DNA of 64,000 bases from Nocardia terpenica (lineage in GTDB: Bacteria > Actinomycetota > Actinomycetes > Mycobacteriales > Mycobacteriaceae). Each line of letters opens with the position of its first letter. Position 1 is the first letter of the stretch. Shown piece by piece: positions 1-8,536 of this stretch. The stretch spans positions 62,001 through 126,000 of the forward strand of contig NZ_JABMCZ010000001.1 of NCBI RefSeq assembly GCF_013186535.1. Reading direction: 5' to 3'. Under the pieces are notes generated by a model. That model had not been told where the DNA came from. It searched no databases and saw only the letters and a program-made list of their open reading frames with translations. The translations under genes were made by a program, and so were the position numbers.

Positions 1-2
1 GA

Positions 3-617
3 TCTCCGCAGGGCCTGCTGACCGCCGGGAGCGCGCTGCTACCCGTCGGCGGCGGCGACGCGGGCTGGCTGGAACGCCTGGCGACCGGATTGAATCCGGG
101 CCGCGACTGGGTGGCGCACCCCGCCACCTGGCTCGTCGCCATGGATTACGGCAGCGGCGCGCGGGTCGCCTTCGGGTCCCCCGCCGCCCCGGCCGCTCCG
201 CTGGGCGCGGCCCTGCGCGCCTCCTGGGCGGTGCCCGGCTGGTTCCCGCCCGTGGTCATCGGCGGCCGCCGCTACATCGACGGCGGCGCCGCCTCCACCG
301 CGTCGGTGGATCTGCTCGAGCATCAGGGCCTGGACGAGCTGGTGGTGCTGGCGCCGATGGCCTCGACCGGCCGCATTCCGGCCACCGGGCCGGGACATCT
401 GCTGGAACGGCAGCTGCGAAATCGGATGAGCGCCACCCTCGATGCCGAAATCGCCGCGGTCCGGGCGGCCGGTACCAAGGTGTTGCGGGTCGATGTCACC
501 GCCGCCGATCTCGCGGTGACGGGCCCCAATTTCATGGACGGCCGCCGCCGTCTCGACACCTTCGAACACAGCCTGCGCAGCACCCGCCGCGCACTCGAGC
601 AGGGAGTCTTCGCATGA
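3..617 (+). CDS. Patatin-like phospholipase family protein, 5'-truncated by window edge
   Basis: The reading frame is open from the first bases of the window to the stop at 615-617, so the start codon and the usual nucleophile-elbow GXSXG lie upstream. The visible part carries the C-terminal half of a patatin fold: the segment SWAVPGWFPPVVIGG followed by YIDGG, where the Asp of the DGG motif would be the second member of the Ser-Asp dyad. Patatin-like proteins are acyl hydrolases acting on membrane lipids. The gene is translationally coupled to the next (ATGA overlap at 614-617). Substrate cannot be told. Family assignment is fairly sure from the DGG context; the missing half prevents checking the catalytic serine. 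Confidence 0.75.
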   Translation, partial: SPQGLLTAGSALLPVGGGDAGWLERLATGLNPGRDWVAHPATWLVAMDYGSGARVAFGSPAAPAAPLGAALRASWAVPGWFPPVVIGGRRYIDGGAASTASVDLLEHQGLDELVVLAPMASTGRIPATGPGHLLERQLRNRMSATLDAEIAAVRAAGTKVLRVDVTAADLAVTGPNFMDGRRRLDTFEHSLRSTRRALEQGVFA

Positions 618-1450
618 CCAACGACTATCCGGCCCTCCCGCTCACCGGCGCCCGGGTGCTGATCACCGGCGCGGGCCGCGGCATCGGGGCGGCCACCGCG
701 GAACTGTTCGCGCGCAACGGATCCGAGGTGGCGATAGCCGATCTCGATCTCGCCGCCGCCGAGTCGACCGCCGCCCGGCTGGGCGCGCGCGCCTACGAAC
801 TGGACGTGCGCGACCGGGAGCGGTGGGACAAGGTGGTCGCCGAGCTGGGCCGCATCGACATCCTGGTGAACAATGCCGGGGTGATGCCCGCCGGATCGTT
901 CCTCGACCAGCCGGAGTCGGTGGCGCACACCACCATCGACGTCAATGTGTGGGGCCTGATCCACGGCATGCGGGCGGTGGTACCCGGCATGATCGAGCGC
1001 GGGCGCGGGCACGTGGTCAACGTCGCCTCGCTGGCGGGCAAGATCCCGCTGCCCGGGCTCGCCGTGTACAACGCGAGCAAGTATGCGGCCGTGGGGCTTT
1101 CGGCCGCCACCCGGCTGGAGTTCGCCGTGCACGGGGTGAGCGTCAGCGCCGTGCTGCCCTCGGCGGTGCGCACCCGCCTGTCCTCCGGCTTCACCCTCGG
1201 CCGCGGCCTGCCGACCGTCGACCCCGCCGACGTCGCCGCCGCCGTCGTGAAGACCTGCCGCACCCGCCGCGCCGAGATCGCGGTCCCCGGCTACCTGACC
1301 CCGCTCGATCTCGCCTTCACCGCCGCCCCCGAGGGCCTCGTCCGCCTGATCCGCCGTGTCGTCGACGGCGACCGCGCCCTGCACCCCTCCGACGAGAAGG
1401 CCCGCACCGCCTACGAAGACGCGGTGCGGGCCATCGGCGCACAGGACTAG
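614..1450 (+). CDS. SDR family NAD(P)-dependent oxidoreductase
   Basis: A 278-residue short-chain dehydrogenase. Visible classical SDR landmarks are the cofactor motif TGAGRGIG near residue 18, NNAG near residue 90 and the catalytic YNASK with an upstream Ser (NVASLAG). The Asp after the second beta strand (ADLDLAAAE) suggests NAD(H) preference, which is inference. It overlaps the patatin gene by 4 bp, so the pair is probably one operon possibly acting on lipid substrates. The C-terminus (residues 230-278) is longer than minimal SDRs, as in many mycobacterial lipid-related SDRs. Substrate unknown. Confidence 0.85.
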   Translation: MTNDYPALPLTGARVLITGAGRGIGAATAELFARNGSEVAIADLDLAAAESTAARLGARAYELDVRDRERWDKVVAELGRIDILVNNAGVMPAGSFLDQPESVAHTTIDVNVWGLIHGMRAVVPGMIERGRGHVVNVASLAGKIPLPGLAVYNASKYAAVGLSAATRLEFAVHGVSVSAVLPSAVRTRLSSGFTLGRGLPTVDPADVAAAVVKTCRTRRAEIAVPGYLTPLDLAFTAAPEGLVRLIRRVVDGDRALHPSDEKARTAYEDAVRAIGAQD

Positions 1451-1458
1451 CCCAGCCG

Positions 1459-2988
1459 CTATCCGAACTTGATGCCCTGCGCCAGTGGCAGATCGTCGGA
1501 GTAGTTGACGGTGTTGGTCGCCCGGCGCATGTACGCCTTCCAGGAGTCCGAACCGGATTCGCGGCCCCCGCCGGTCTGCTTCTCGCCGCCGAAGGCGCCG
1601 CCGATCTCCGCGCCGGAGGTGCCGATATTGACGTTGGCGATGCCGCAGTCGGAGCCGTCGGCGGCCAGGAAGCGCTCGGCCTCGCGCTGGTCGCCGGTGA
1701 AGATCGCCGACGAAAGTCCCTGCGGCACTTCGTTGTGCAGCTCGATCGCGGCATCGAAGTCGGAGTAGGTGAGCACGTAGAGGATGGGCGCGAAGGTCTC
1801 CTCGCGAACCACCGCGGTCTGCGCGGGCATGCGCACGATCGCGGGCCGCACATAGTAGGAGTCCTCGCCGCCGATCTCGACTCGCTCGCCGCCGCAGACC
1901 AGTTCGCCACCATCGGCGACGGCGCGCTCGATCGCCTTCCGCATCGCCTCGTAGGCACGCCCGTTGATCAGCGGCCCCACCAGCACGTCGTCGTCGAGCG
2001 GACTGCCCACGGGCAGTTGGCGATACGCCTTCTCCAGCCGATCCACCAGTGCGCCCGCCACATCGGCGTGCGCGATCACCCGGCGCAGCGTGGTGCAGCG
2101 CTGACCGGCGGTGCCCGCCGCGCTGAAAACCACCGCGCGGGTGGCCAGTTCCAGATCGGCCGAGGACGTCACCACGGCCGCGTTGTTGCCGCCCAGCTCC
2201 AGCAGGCAGCGGCCGAACCGGGCCGCCACCCGCGGCGCGACGATCTGGCCCATGCGCACCGACCCGGTCGCGCTGACCAGCGCCACCCGCTCATCGTCGA
2301 CCAGCCGCTGCCCGACGTCGGCCGCGCCCTGGACGAGCTGGTGGATCTCCGGGTCGATGCCGACCTCGGCGGCCGCGCGGCGCAGCAGGGTGTGGCAGGC
2401 CAGCGCCGTCAAAGGCGTTGTCTCCGAGGGCTTCCACACCACGGTGTCGCCACAGACCAGCGCGACCGCGGTGTTCCACGACCACACCGCCACCGGGAAG
2501 TTGAACGCCGACAGCACCCCGACCACGCCCAGCGGATGCCAGGTTTCCATGAGCCGGTGCCCCGGCCGCTCCGACGGCATGGTGTGCCCGTACAGCTGCC
2601 TGGACAACCCCACCGCGAACTCGCAGATGTCGATCATCTCCTGGACCTCGCCGCGGGCCTCGGGGCCGATCTTGCCGGCCTCCAGCGTGACCAGCTCGCC
2701 GAGCGCGTCCAGATGTTCGGTGAGCAGCTGCCCCAGCCGCCGCACCACGGCGGCGCGGCGCGGCGCGGGCACGGTGCGCCACTGCCGAAATGCGCTGGCC
2801 GCCTTGCCGATCGCCGCGTCGACCTCGGCCTCGGTGCTGGGCGCCAGCGTCGCCAGCTCACCGCCGGTGATGGGCGTGCGCGCCGACAGCGGGCCCGCCT
2901 CGGGCAGATCCGCGCCCAGCTCACGCAGCAATTCCGCGGCGCGGGCGCGCAGCTCGGCGGTGACGGGGGCGGTGCGTGCAGATGTCAT
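1459..2988 (-). CDS. pcd: L-piperidine-6-carboxylate / aminoadipate-semialdehyde dehydrogenase (ALDH family)
   Basis: A 509-residue aldehyde dehydrogenase. It shows the ALDH glutamate motif LELGGNNAAVV and the catalytic cysteine in AGQRCTTLRR. The double-Asn GGNNA is typical of the piperideine-6-carboxylate (antiquitin-like) branch. The product oxidises the semialdehyde made by lysine 6-aminotransferase to alpha-aminoadipate. Assignment rests strongly on context: it diverges from lrpA-lat, the same trio as in M. tuberculosis (Rv3290c/Rv3291c/Rv3293). I chose the ATG at 2988 because GGAG lies 7 nt upstream; a longer in-frame start at 3018 lacks this. It converges with the SDR, 8 bp apart. Confidence 0.9.
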   Translation of the reverse strand: MTSARTAPVTAELRARAAELLRELGADLPEAGPLSARTPITGGELATLAPSTEAEVDAAIGKAASAFRQWRTVPAPRRAAVVRRLGQLLTEHLDALGELVTLEAGKIGPEARGEVQEMIDICEFAVGLSRQLYGHTMPSERPGHRLMETWHPLGVVGVLSAFNFPVAVWSWNTAVALVCGDTVVWKPSETTPLTALACHTLLRRAAAEVGIDPEIHQLVQGAADVGQRLVDDERVALVSATGSVRMGQIVAPRVAARFGRCLLELGGNNAAVVTSSADLELATRAVVFSAAGTAGQRCTTLRRVIAHADVAGALVDRLEKAYRQLPVGSPLDDDVLVGPLINGRAYEAMRKAIERAVADGGELVCGGERVEIGGEDSYYVRPAIVRMPAQTAVVREETFAPILYVLTYSDFDAAIELHNEVPQGLSSAIFTGDQREAERFLAADGSDCGIANVNIGTSGAEIGGAFGGEKQTGGGRESGSDSWKAYMRRATNTVNYSDDLPLAQGIKFG

Positions 2989-3036
2989 ACGTTTGCTCCA
3001 GGAGTCCGTTCGTACCACGACTTCGATTCGCTGAGT

Positions 3037-3042
3037 TAGCCT
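3037..3042 (+). promoter_or_regulatory. -10 hexamer TAGCCT for lrpA (leaderless start)
   Basis: TAGCCT lies 6 nt before the lrpA ATG, so transcription would begin at or next to the start codon; no Shine-Dalgarno is present. Confidence 0.55.
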
Positions 3043-3048
3043 TCGCTG

Positions 3049-3501
3049 ATGGCTGATGCACCAGCGAAACCTGCTATGGACGATATTGATCGACTACTGA
3101 TCCGCGAACTCATGGCCGACGGACGGGCCACGCTCTCCAATCTCGCGGAGAAGGCCAACCTTTCGGTGTCCGCGGTGCAGTCGAGGGTGCGACGGCTCGA
3201 GGCGCGCGGGGTGATCCGCGGGTATACCGCCAAGGTCGACCCGGAGGCGCTGGGGCAGCTGCTGTCCGCGTTCGTCGCCATCACTCCTCTCGACCCGTCG
3301 TTACCCGATGATGCCCCCGCTCGCCTGCGGCACATCCCCGGCATCGAGGAATGCCATTCGGTAGCGGGGGAGGAAAGCTACGTCCTGCTCGTCCGAGTGG
3401 CATCGCCGCGGCATCTGGAGCAGCTGCTCCAGGAGATCAGGGCGACCGCCAACGTCAGGACTCGAAGCACCATCATTCTGCAGACATTCTATGACAGATG
3501 A
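3049..3501 (+). CDS. lrpA: Lrp/AsnC family transcriptional regulator LrpA
   Basis: A 150-residue feast/famine regulator. The N-terminal winged HTH begins at DDIDRLLIRELMADGRA and includes the recognition segment LSVSAVQSRVRRLEARG; the C-terminal part (residues 70-150) is the ligand-binding RAM domain. It sits between pcd and lat, and the M. tuberculosis orthologue controls lat and responds to amino acids, which is family knowledge. The gap to lat (67 bp) contains its own promoter and a palindrome that is a candidate LrpA site. The ATG at 3049 is preceded by a -10 hexamer at leaderless spacing. Confidence 0.9.
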   Translation: MADAPAKPAMDDIDRLLIRELMADGRATLSNLAEKANLSVSAVQSRVRRLEARGVIRGYTAKVDPEALGQLLSAFVAITPLDPSLPDDAPARLRHIPGIEECHSVAGEESYVLLVRVASPRHLEQLLQEIRATANVRTRSTIILQTFYDR

Positions 3502-3541
3502 TGCGCGAACGTAACTTTTTCCTCCAAAACCGTAGCCATAG

Positions 3542-3555
3542 CGTAAAAATTTACG
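3542..3555 (+). promoter_or_regulatory. Palindromic operator in front of lat (candidate LrpA site)
   Basis: CGTAAA-AA-TTTACG is a perfect 6-bp-arm inverted repeat, AT-rich against a GC-rich background, directly abutting the lat -10 hexamer. Binding there would occupy the promoter. LrpA is the obvious partner because it is encoded just upstream; this is inference. Confidence 0.6.
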
Positions 3556-3561
3556 TAGCCT
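3556..3561 (+). promoter_or_regulatory. -10 hexamer TAGCCT for lat (leaderless start)
   Basis: The hexamer lies 7 nt upstream of the GTG at 3569 and starts right after the palindrome, which fixes both the start codon and the likely control point. Confidence 0.6.
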
Positions 3562-3568
3562 GGTTTGT

Positions 3569-4915
3569 GTGACCCTCGAACTGGAGCGCCCCGGGGTGGT
3601 TGCCGACGCGACACTGGTCACCGCCTCTCGGGTACACGAAATCCTGTCCGCCAACATCCTGGCCGATGGCTTCGATCTGGTGCTGGACGTGCGGAGATCC
3701 CGCGGCCGGCGGCTGATCGACGCGCGTGACGACACCTCCTATCTGGACATGTTCGGCTACTTCGCCTCGTCGGCGCTGGGTATGAACCATCCGGCGCTGG
3801 CCGATGACGAGCAGTTCCGCGAGGAGCTCACGGCAGCGGCCCTGAACAAGCCCAGCAACTCCGATATCTACACCGTCGAAATGGCCCGCTTCGTCGACAC
3901 GTTCGCGCGGGTGCTCGGCGATCCCCATCTGCCGCACCTGTTCTTCATCGACGGCGGTGCGCTGGCCGTCGAGAACGCCCTCAAGGTGGCCTTCGACTGG
4001 AAGAGCCGGCACAACGAAATGCACGGCCGCCCCGCCGAACTCGGCACCAAGGTGCTGCACCTGACCGGTGCGTTCCACGGCCGCAGCGGGTACACCATGT
4101 CGCTGACCAACACCGATCCGGTGAAGGTCGCGCGCTTCCCGAAGTTCGACTGGCCGCGCATCGACACCCCCTACCTCGCCGAGGGCGTCGACATCGAGGC
4201 CGCCGAGGCGAACGCGCTGGCCCAGGCCCGCGCCGCCTTCGCCGAAAACCCGCACGACATAGCGTGTTTCATCGCCGAGCCGATTCAGGGCGAGGGCGGC
4301 GACCGGCACATGCGCCCGCAGTTCCTGCTGGCCATGCAGCAGCTGTGTCACGACAACGACGCCCTGTTCGTCCTCGACGAGGTGCAGACCGGCGTCGCCG
4401 CCACCGGCAGCATGTGGGTGTTCCAGCAGTTCGGCCTGCGGCCCGACGTGGTGGCCTTCGGCAAGAAGACCCAGGTGTGCGGCATCATGGCCGGCGGGCG
4501 CGTCGACGAGGTGCCCGACAACGTCTTCCGGGTCGGCTCGCGGCTCAACTCCACCTGGGGCGGCAACCTCACCGACATGGTTCGGTCGCGGCGCATCCTC
4601 GAGGTGATCGAGAGCGAGGATCTGGCCGAGCGCGCCGCCCACCTCGGCGGCTACCTGCTCGACCAGCTCCAGCAGCTCGCCGACAAGCACGAGGCGGTCA
4701 CCGACCCGCGCGGCCGCGGCCTGATCTGCGCCATCACGCTGGCGTCGGCGGAGCTGCGCGACGCGGTCGTCACCGAGCTGCGCGAGCGTGAGCGGGTGCT
4801 CATGCTCGGCACCGGCGAGCGCGGGCTGCGCTTCCGGCCGCCGCTCACCGTGACCGCCGACGAACTGGACGAGGCGGTCGAAGCGCTCGATCGCGTGCTG
4901 AGCGCGCAGAGCTGA
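3569..4915 (+). CDS. lat: L-lysine 6-transaminase
   Basis: A 448-residue class-III PLP aminotransferase that transfers the epsilon-amino group of lysine to 2-oxoglutarate, giving aminoadipate semialdehyde (cyclising to piperideine-6-carboxylate) for Pcd. The Schiff-base lysine is in FGKKTQVCG; counting from the GTG start puts the second Lys at residue 300, the position I recall for the M. tuberculosis enzyme. FVLDEVQTG holds the PLP-binding Asp and FIDGGALAVENALK the usual substrate loop. Length and neighbours match the family. It is preceded by a leaderless promoter with a palindromic operator. Confidence 0.95.
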   Translation: MTLELERPGVVADATLVTASRVHEILSANILADGFDLVLDVRRSRGRRLIDARDDTSYLDMFGYFASSALGMNHPALADDEQFREELTAAALNKPSNSDIYTVEMARFVDTFARVLGDPHLPHLFFIDGGALAVENALKVAFDWKSRHNEMHGRPAELGTKVLHLTGAFHGRSGYTMSLTNTDPVKVARFPKFDWPRIDTPYLAEGVDIEAAEANALAQARAAFAENPHDIACFIAEPIQGEGGDRHMRPQFLLAMQQLCHDNDALFVLDEVQTGVAATGSMWVFQQFGLRPDVVAFGKKTQVCGIMAGGRVDEVPDNVFRVGSRLNSTWGGNLTDMVRSRRILEVIESEDLAERAAHLGGYLLDQLQQLADKHEAVTDPRGRGLICAITLASAELRDAVVTELRERERVLMLGTGERGLRFRPPLTVTADELDEAVEALDRVLSAQS

Positions 4916-5086
4916 CTCTCGGTCCGATTCTCCCCGCGTGTCCGGGTGGCGATTCGTCACTCGGGCCGCGGTGGTGGAGGAGCCGTCCGCCACCCCACGT
5001 GACTTCGCCGTGTGGTAACTGCCGAAGCCGGTGCGGGGCCCTACTATTCGCGGCATGCGCACTTGCCACCATGACCGCACGGCACG

Positions 5087-6280
5087 GTGCACCGCGTGAC
5101 GGCACGCGGTGTTCGTCTCGGAATCATTGTCGCAGTTGTTGTTCTCGCCGGTTGCTCGTCGACCGCATCCGAAAGAAAAGTCCAGCCAGCAAGTTCCGCT
5201 GACGGTTCGCCGGAAGCACCGTCGCCGGTGGCGGCGAACCTGCTTCCCGGCATGCCGCCGCCGCTGTCGGCCACCGACGTCTACGCGGGCGCCCGGGAGC
5301 TCGCCCCGGCGGTCGCCGATCATTTGCCGCGGGTTTATGTGCCCAACAGCGAATCGAACACCGTCACGGTGATCGACCCGGCCACCTTCCAGGTGATCGA
5401 CACCTTCCCGTCCCAGGGAGCCGAGCCGCAGCATGTGGTGCCCGCCTACGACATGCAGACGCTCTACGCGACCAACGACCTACCGCTGGGCAGTGGCAGC
5501 CTCTTACCCATCGATCCGCGCACCGGCAGGCCGGGCGAACCATTACCGGTGCGCGATCCCTACAACATGTACTTCACCCCCGACGGGCGGTACGCGATCG
5601 TCGTCGCCGAGGCGGACCGCTCGCTGGACCTCTACGACCCGCACAGCTGGCAGCGGGTCGACGCGATCCCGGTGCCCGACTGCGCGGGCGTCGATCACCT
5701 GGACTTCACCGCCGACGGCCGCTTCGCGCTGGCCAGTTGCGAGTTCGCGGGCCGGATGGCGGTGATCGACGTCGCCGCGCGGAAGGTGCCGCGGATGGTC
5801 GACCTGCCGGGCGGGGGCGGCGGCATGCCGCAGGACGTGAAGCTGTCGCCGGACGGGTCGACGTTCTTCGTCGCCGACATGATGGCCGACGGGATGTACA
5901 CCATCGACGCCAAGACCTTCGACACCACCGGCTTCGTCGCGACCGGCAAGGGCACCCACGGGCTCTACGTCACCCGCGACGCCAAGCAGATGATCATCAC
6001 CAATCGCGGCGAGGGCAGCCTGTCGGTCTGGGATTTCGCGGCGCGCAAGCTGGTCCGCACCTGGAACATCCCGGGCGGCGGCAGTCCCGATATGGGCAAT
6101 ATCTCCGCCGACGGCCGCGTGTTCTGGGTGAGCGGACGCTACAGCGGCGAGGTGTACGCGATCGACATCGCGGACTGGAAACTGTTGGCGCGCATACCCG
6201 TCGGCCGCGGTCCGCACGGCCTCACCGTCTGGCCGCAACCGGGCCGCTACTCCACCGGGCACACCGGCGTGATGCGGTGA
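5087..6280 (+). CDS. YVTN beta-propeller lipoprotein
   Basis: A 397-residue secreted protein. A short charged N-region, a hydrophobic core and the lipobox LAGC (Cys23) mark a lipoprotein signal, so the protein should be anchored on the outer face of the membrane. The rest is a run of beta-propeller blades with YVTN-type signatures (VYVPNSESNTVTVIDPATF, VYAIDIADWKLLARIPVG). Such propellers are binding or scaffold modules; no enzyme motif is visible. Two GTG codons (5087 and 5096) could start it; neither has a clear ribosome site. It stands alone between lat and accD5. Function unknown. Confidence 0.75.
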   Translation: MHRVTARGVRLGIIVAVVVLAGCSSTASERKVQPASSADGSPEAPSPVAANLLPGMPPPLSATDVYAGARELAPAVADHLPRVYVPNSESNTVTVIDPATFQVIDTFPSQGAEPQHVVPAYDMQTLYATNDLPLGSGSLLPIDPRTGRPGEPLPVRDPYNMYFTPDGRYAIVVAEADRSLDLYDPHSWQRVDAIPVPDCAGVDHLDFTADGRFALASCEFAGRMAVIDVAARKVPRMVDLPGGGGGMPQDVKLSPDGSTFFVADMMADGMYTIDAKTFDTTGFVATGKGTHGLYVTRDAKQMIITNRGEGSLSVWDFAARKLVRTWNIPGGGSPDMGNISADGRVFWVSGRYSGEVYAIDIADWKLLARIPVGRGPHGLTVWPQPGRYSTGHTGVMR

Positions 6281-6388
6281 AATCCTTGCCCCTCACCGCA
6301 TTTCACCTGGCCTTTTCTACTGGCGGGTAGTCAACAGCGGTACTCGCCGGTAGGCCCCACTCGAATTCCCCGCCGCTCGCGCACTGGC

Positions 6389-6394
6389 TAAACT
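6389..6394 (+). promoter_or_regulatory. -10 hexamer TAAACT for accD5 (leaderless start)
   Basis: TAAACT is 7 nt upstream of the accD5 ATG and no Shine-Dalgarno is seen, consistent with a leaderless transcript. Confidence 0.55.
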
Positions 6395-6401
6395 CCGGGG
6401 C

Positions 6402-8042
6402 ATGACGAGTGTCCAGCAGCAGTCCTCCCCGGGGTCGGCGGGCGCCCCCGATATTCACACCACCGCTGGCAAGCTGGCTGATCTGCGCAATCGGCTGGAC
6501 GAGGCCAAGCACCCGATGGGCGAGGCCGCGGTCGACAAGGTGCACGCCAAGGGCAAGATGACCGCCCGCGAGCGCATCCTTGCCCTGCTGGACGAGGGCT
6601 CGTTCGTCGAACTGGACGCGCTGGCGCGGCATCGCAGCGTCAACTTCGGACTGGAGAACAACCGCCCGCTCGGCGACGGCGTGGTGACCGGCTACGGCAC
6701 CATCGACGGCCGGGACGTGTGCATCTTCTCCCAGGACGTCACCGTCTTCGGCGGCAGCCTCGGCGAGGTGTACGGCGAGAAGATCGTCAAGGTCATGGAT
6801 CTGGCGCTCAAGACCGGCCGCCCGCTGATCGGCATCAACGAGGGCGCCGGCGCCCGCATCCAGGAGGGCGTGGTCTCGCTCGGCCTCTATGGCGAGATCT
6901 TCCACCGCAATATCCGGGCCTCCGGCGTGATCCCGCAGATCTCGCTCATCATGGGCCCGGCCGCGGGCGGGCACGTGTACTCCCCGGCGCTGACCGACTT
7001 CGTCGTCATGGTCGATCAGACCAGCCAGATGTTCGTCACCGGCCCCGATGTCATCAAGACCGTGACCGGTGAAGAGGTCACCATGGAGGAGTTGGGCGGC
7101 GCCCACACCCACATGGTGAAGTCGGGCGTGGCGCACTATGTCGCCTCCGGCGAGCAGGACGCGCTGGACTACGTGAAGGACCTGCTCGGCTACCTGCCCA
7201 GCAACAATCGCGCCGAGCCGCCGCGCTTCGCGCCCACCGATCCCATCGAGGGCGCGATCGAGGACTCGCTGACCGAGGAGGACCTCGAGCTCGACAGCAT
7301 CGTCCCGGACTCGCCGAACCAGCCCTACGACATGCACGAGGTCATCCGCCGACTGCTCGACGACGACGAATTCCTCGAGGTGCAGGCCGAGCGCGCGATG
7401 AACATCATCGTCGGCTTCGGCCGCATCGACGGCCGCAGCGTGGGCATCGTGGCCAACCAGCCCACCCAGTTCGCCGGATGCCTGGACATCGACGCCTCGG
7501 AGAAGGCCGCGCGCTTCGTGCGCACCTGCGACGCGTTCAACATCCCGATCATCACCCTGGTCGATGTGCCGGGCTTCCTGCCGGGGACGGGCCAGGAGTA
7601 CAACGGCATCATTCGCCGCGGCGCCAAGCTGCTCTACGCCTACGGCGAGGCCACTGTGGGCAAAATCACCATCATCACCCGCAAGGCGTACGGCGGCGCG
7701 TACGACGTGATGGGTTCCAAGCACATGGGCGCCGACGTGAACCTGGCGTGGCCGACCGCGCAGATCGCGGTGATGGGCGCCTCGGGCGCCGTCGGCTTCG
7801 TCTACCGTAAGCAGTTGCAGCAGGCCGCGACCGAGGGCGCCGACGTCGACGCGCTGCGCCTGGAACTGCAGAACGAGTACGAGGACACCCTGGTCAACCC
7901 GTATGTGGCGGCCGAGCGCGGGTACGTCGACGCGGTCGTTCCGCCGTCGCACACCCGCGGTCAGATCGTCTCGGCGCTGCGTCTGCTGGAACGCAAGATG
8001 GTGAGCTTGCCGCCCAAGAAGCACGGCAACATTCCACTCTGA
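6402..8042 (+). CDS. accD5: Acyl-CoA/propionyl-CoA carboxylase beta subunit (carboxyltransferase)
   Basis: A 546-residue carboxyltransferase of the crotonase-fold biotin-dependent carboxylases. N-terminal (GPAAGGHVYSPAL, INEGAGARIQEG) and C-terminal (NQPTQFAGCLDIDASEKAARF, GAKLLYAYGEATVGKITIITRKAYGGAYDVMGSKH, as adjoining segments) halves both contain the acyl-CoA and biotin oxyanion-hole motifs. With AccA3 and AccE5 it makes methylmalonyl-CoA from propionyl-CoA, supplying methyl-branched lipid synthesis and odd-chain catabolism. Context with accE5, maf, sseA and accA3 matches the mycobacterial propionyl-CoA carboxylase locus. Confidence 0.95.
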   Translation: MTSVQQQSSPGSAGAPDIHTTAGKLADLRNRLDEAKHPMGEAAVDKVHAKGKMTARERILALLDEGSFVELDALARHRSVNFGLENNRPLGDGVVTGYGTIDGRDVCIFSQDVTVFGGSLGEVYGEKIVKVMDLALKTGRPLIGINEGAGARIQEGVVSLGLYGEIFHRNIRASGVIPQISLIMGPAAGGHVYSPALTDFVVMVDQTSQMFVTGPDVIKTVTGEEVTMEELGGAHTHMVKSGVAHYVASGEQDALDYVKDLLGYLPSNNRAEPPRFAPTDPIEGAIEDSLTEEDLELDSIVPDSPNQPYDMHEVIRRLLDDDEFLEVQAERAMNIIVGFGRIDGRSVGIVANQPTQFAGCLDIDASEKAARFVRTCDAFNIPIITLVDVPGFLPGTGQEYNGIIRRGAKLLYAYGEATVGKITIITRKAYGGAYDVMGSKHMGADVNLAWPTAQIAVMGASGAVGFVYRKQLQQAATEGADVDALRLELQNEYEDTLVNPYVAAERGYVDAVVPPSHTRGQIVSALRLLERKMVSLPPKKHGNIPL

Positions 8043-8217
8043 TCCGACGATATGGGCACTGCCCGGCGCACACTGGCGAACAGAGTCGATCGACCGCTTC
8101 ACCGCGCGCACCGGGCACCACCCGAGTAAAGATGGTCAGTGAGGGCTCTCAGCGATGGGGGCCTGCGACACGCCGAGCCCCGGGCGGCCCGGCAACAGGA
8201 CAGGAGGAGCTGGCGCT

Positions 8218-8535
8218 GTGACGGCTGTGGCTGATGAAGAAATACTGCGCGCCGCCGACCTGGCGTTGTCGGTCGACGACCTGGACACCACCGAGCCGGT
8301 CGCGACCGAGCCCGAGGCGCACGCGGGCCCCGTCATCCGAATCCTGAAGGGCGCGCCGACCGACGACGAGGTCGCCGCCCTGGTGTGCGTGCTGGCCGCC
8401 GCCGCCGCGAACTCCGGCGCCGCGCCGGTGGCGCAGGGCCCGGCCGACCTCTGGGGCCGACCGACCCTGCTGCACCGCGGCACGTCGCCGTTCTCGCCGT
8501 ACTCGTTCCCGCACCTGTCGCACCTGCGCGACTGA
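8218..8535 (+). CDS. accE5: Acyl-CoA carboxylase epsilon subunit
   Basis: A 105-residue protein following accD5. Its acidic, Ala-rich N-terminus and C-terminal region (VIRILKGAPTDDEVAALVCV) are the recognisable epsilon-subunit core that binds the AccD beta subunit and stimulates the complex. The GTG at 8218 was chosen because GGAGGAG lies about 9 nt upstream (8202-8208); the ATG at 8155 would add a low-complexity tail. The 175-bp gap after accD5 holds no other gene. maf begins 1 bp after the stop, so the two are co-translated. Confidence 0.85.
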   Translation: MTAVADEEILRAADLALSVDDLDTTEPVATEPEAHAGPVIRILKGAPTDDEVAALVCVLAAAAANSGAAPVAQGPADLWGRPTLLHRGTSPFSPYSFPHLSHLRD

Positions 8536-8536
8536 C

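Noticed and set aside
323..5434. Long open frames antisense to real genes (e.g. 323-1384 minus, 823-3039 plus, 3551-5434 minus)
   Set aside because: They are low-complexity Arg/Gly/His/Ala translations lying opposite or out of frame with well-supported genes; such shadows are expected at this GC content.
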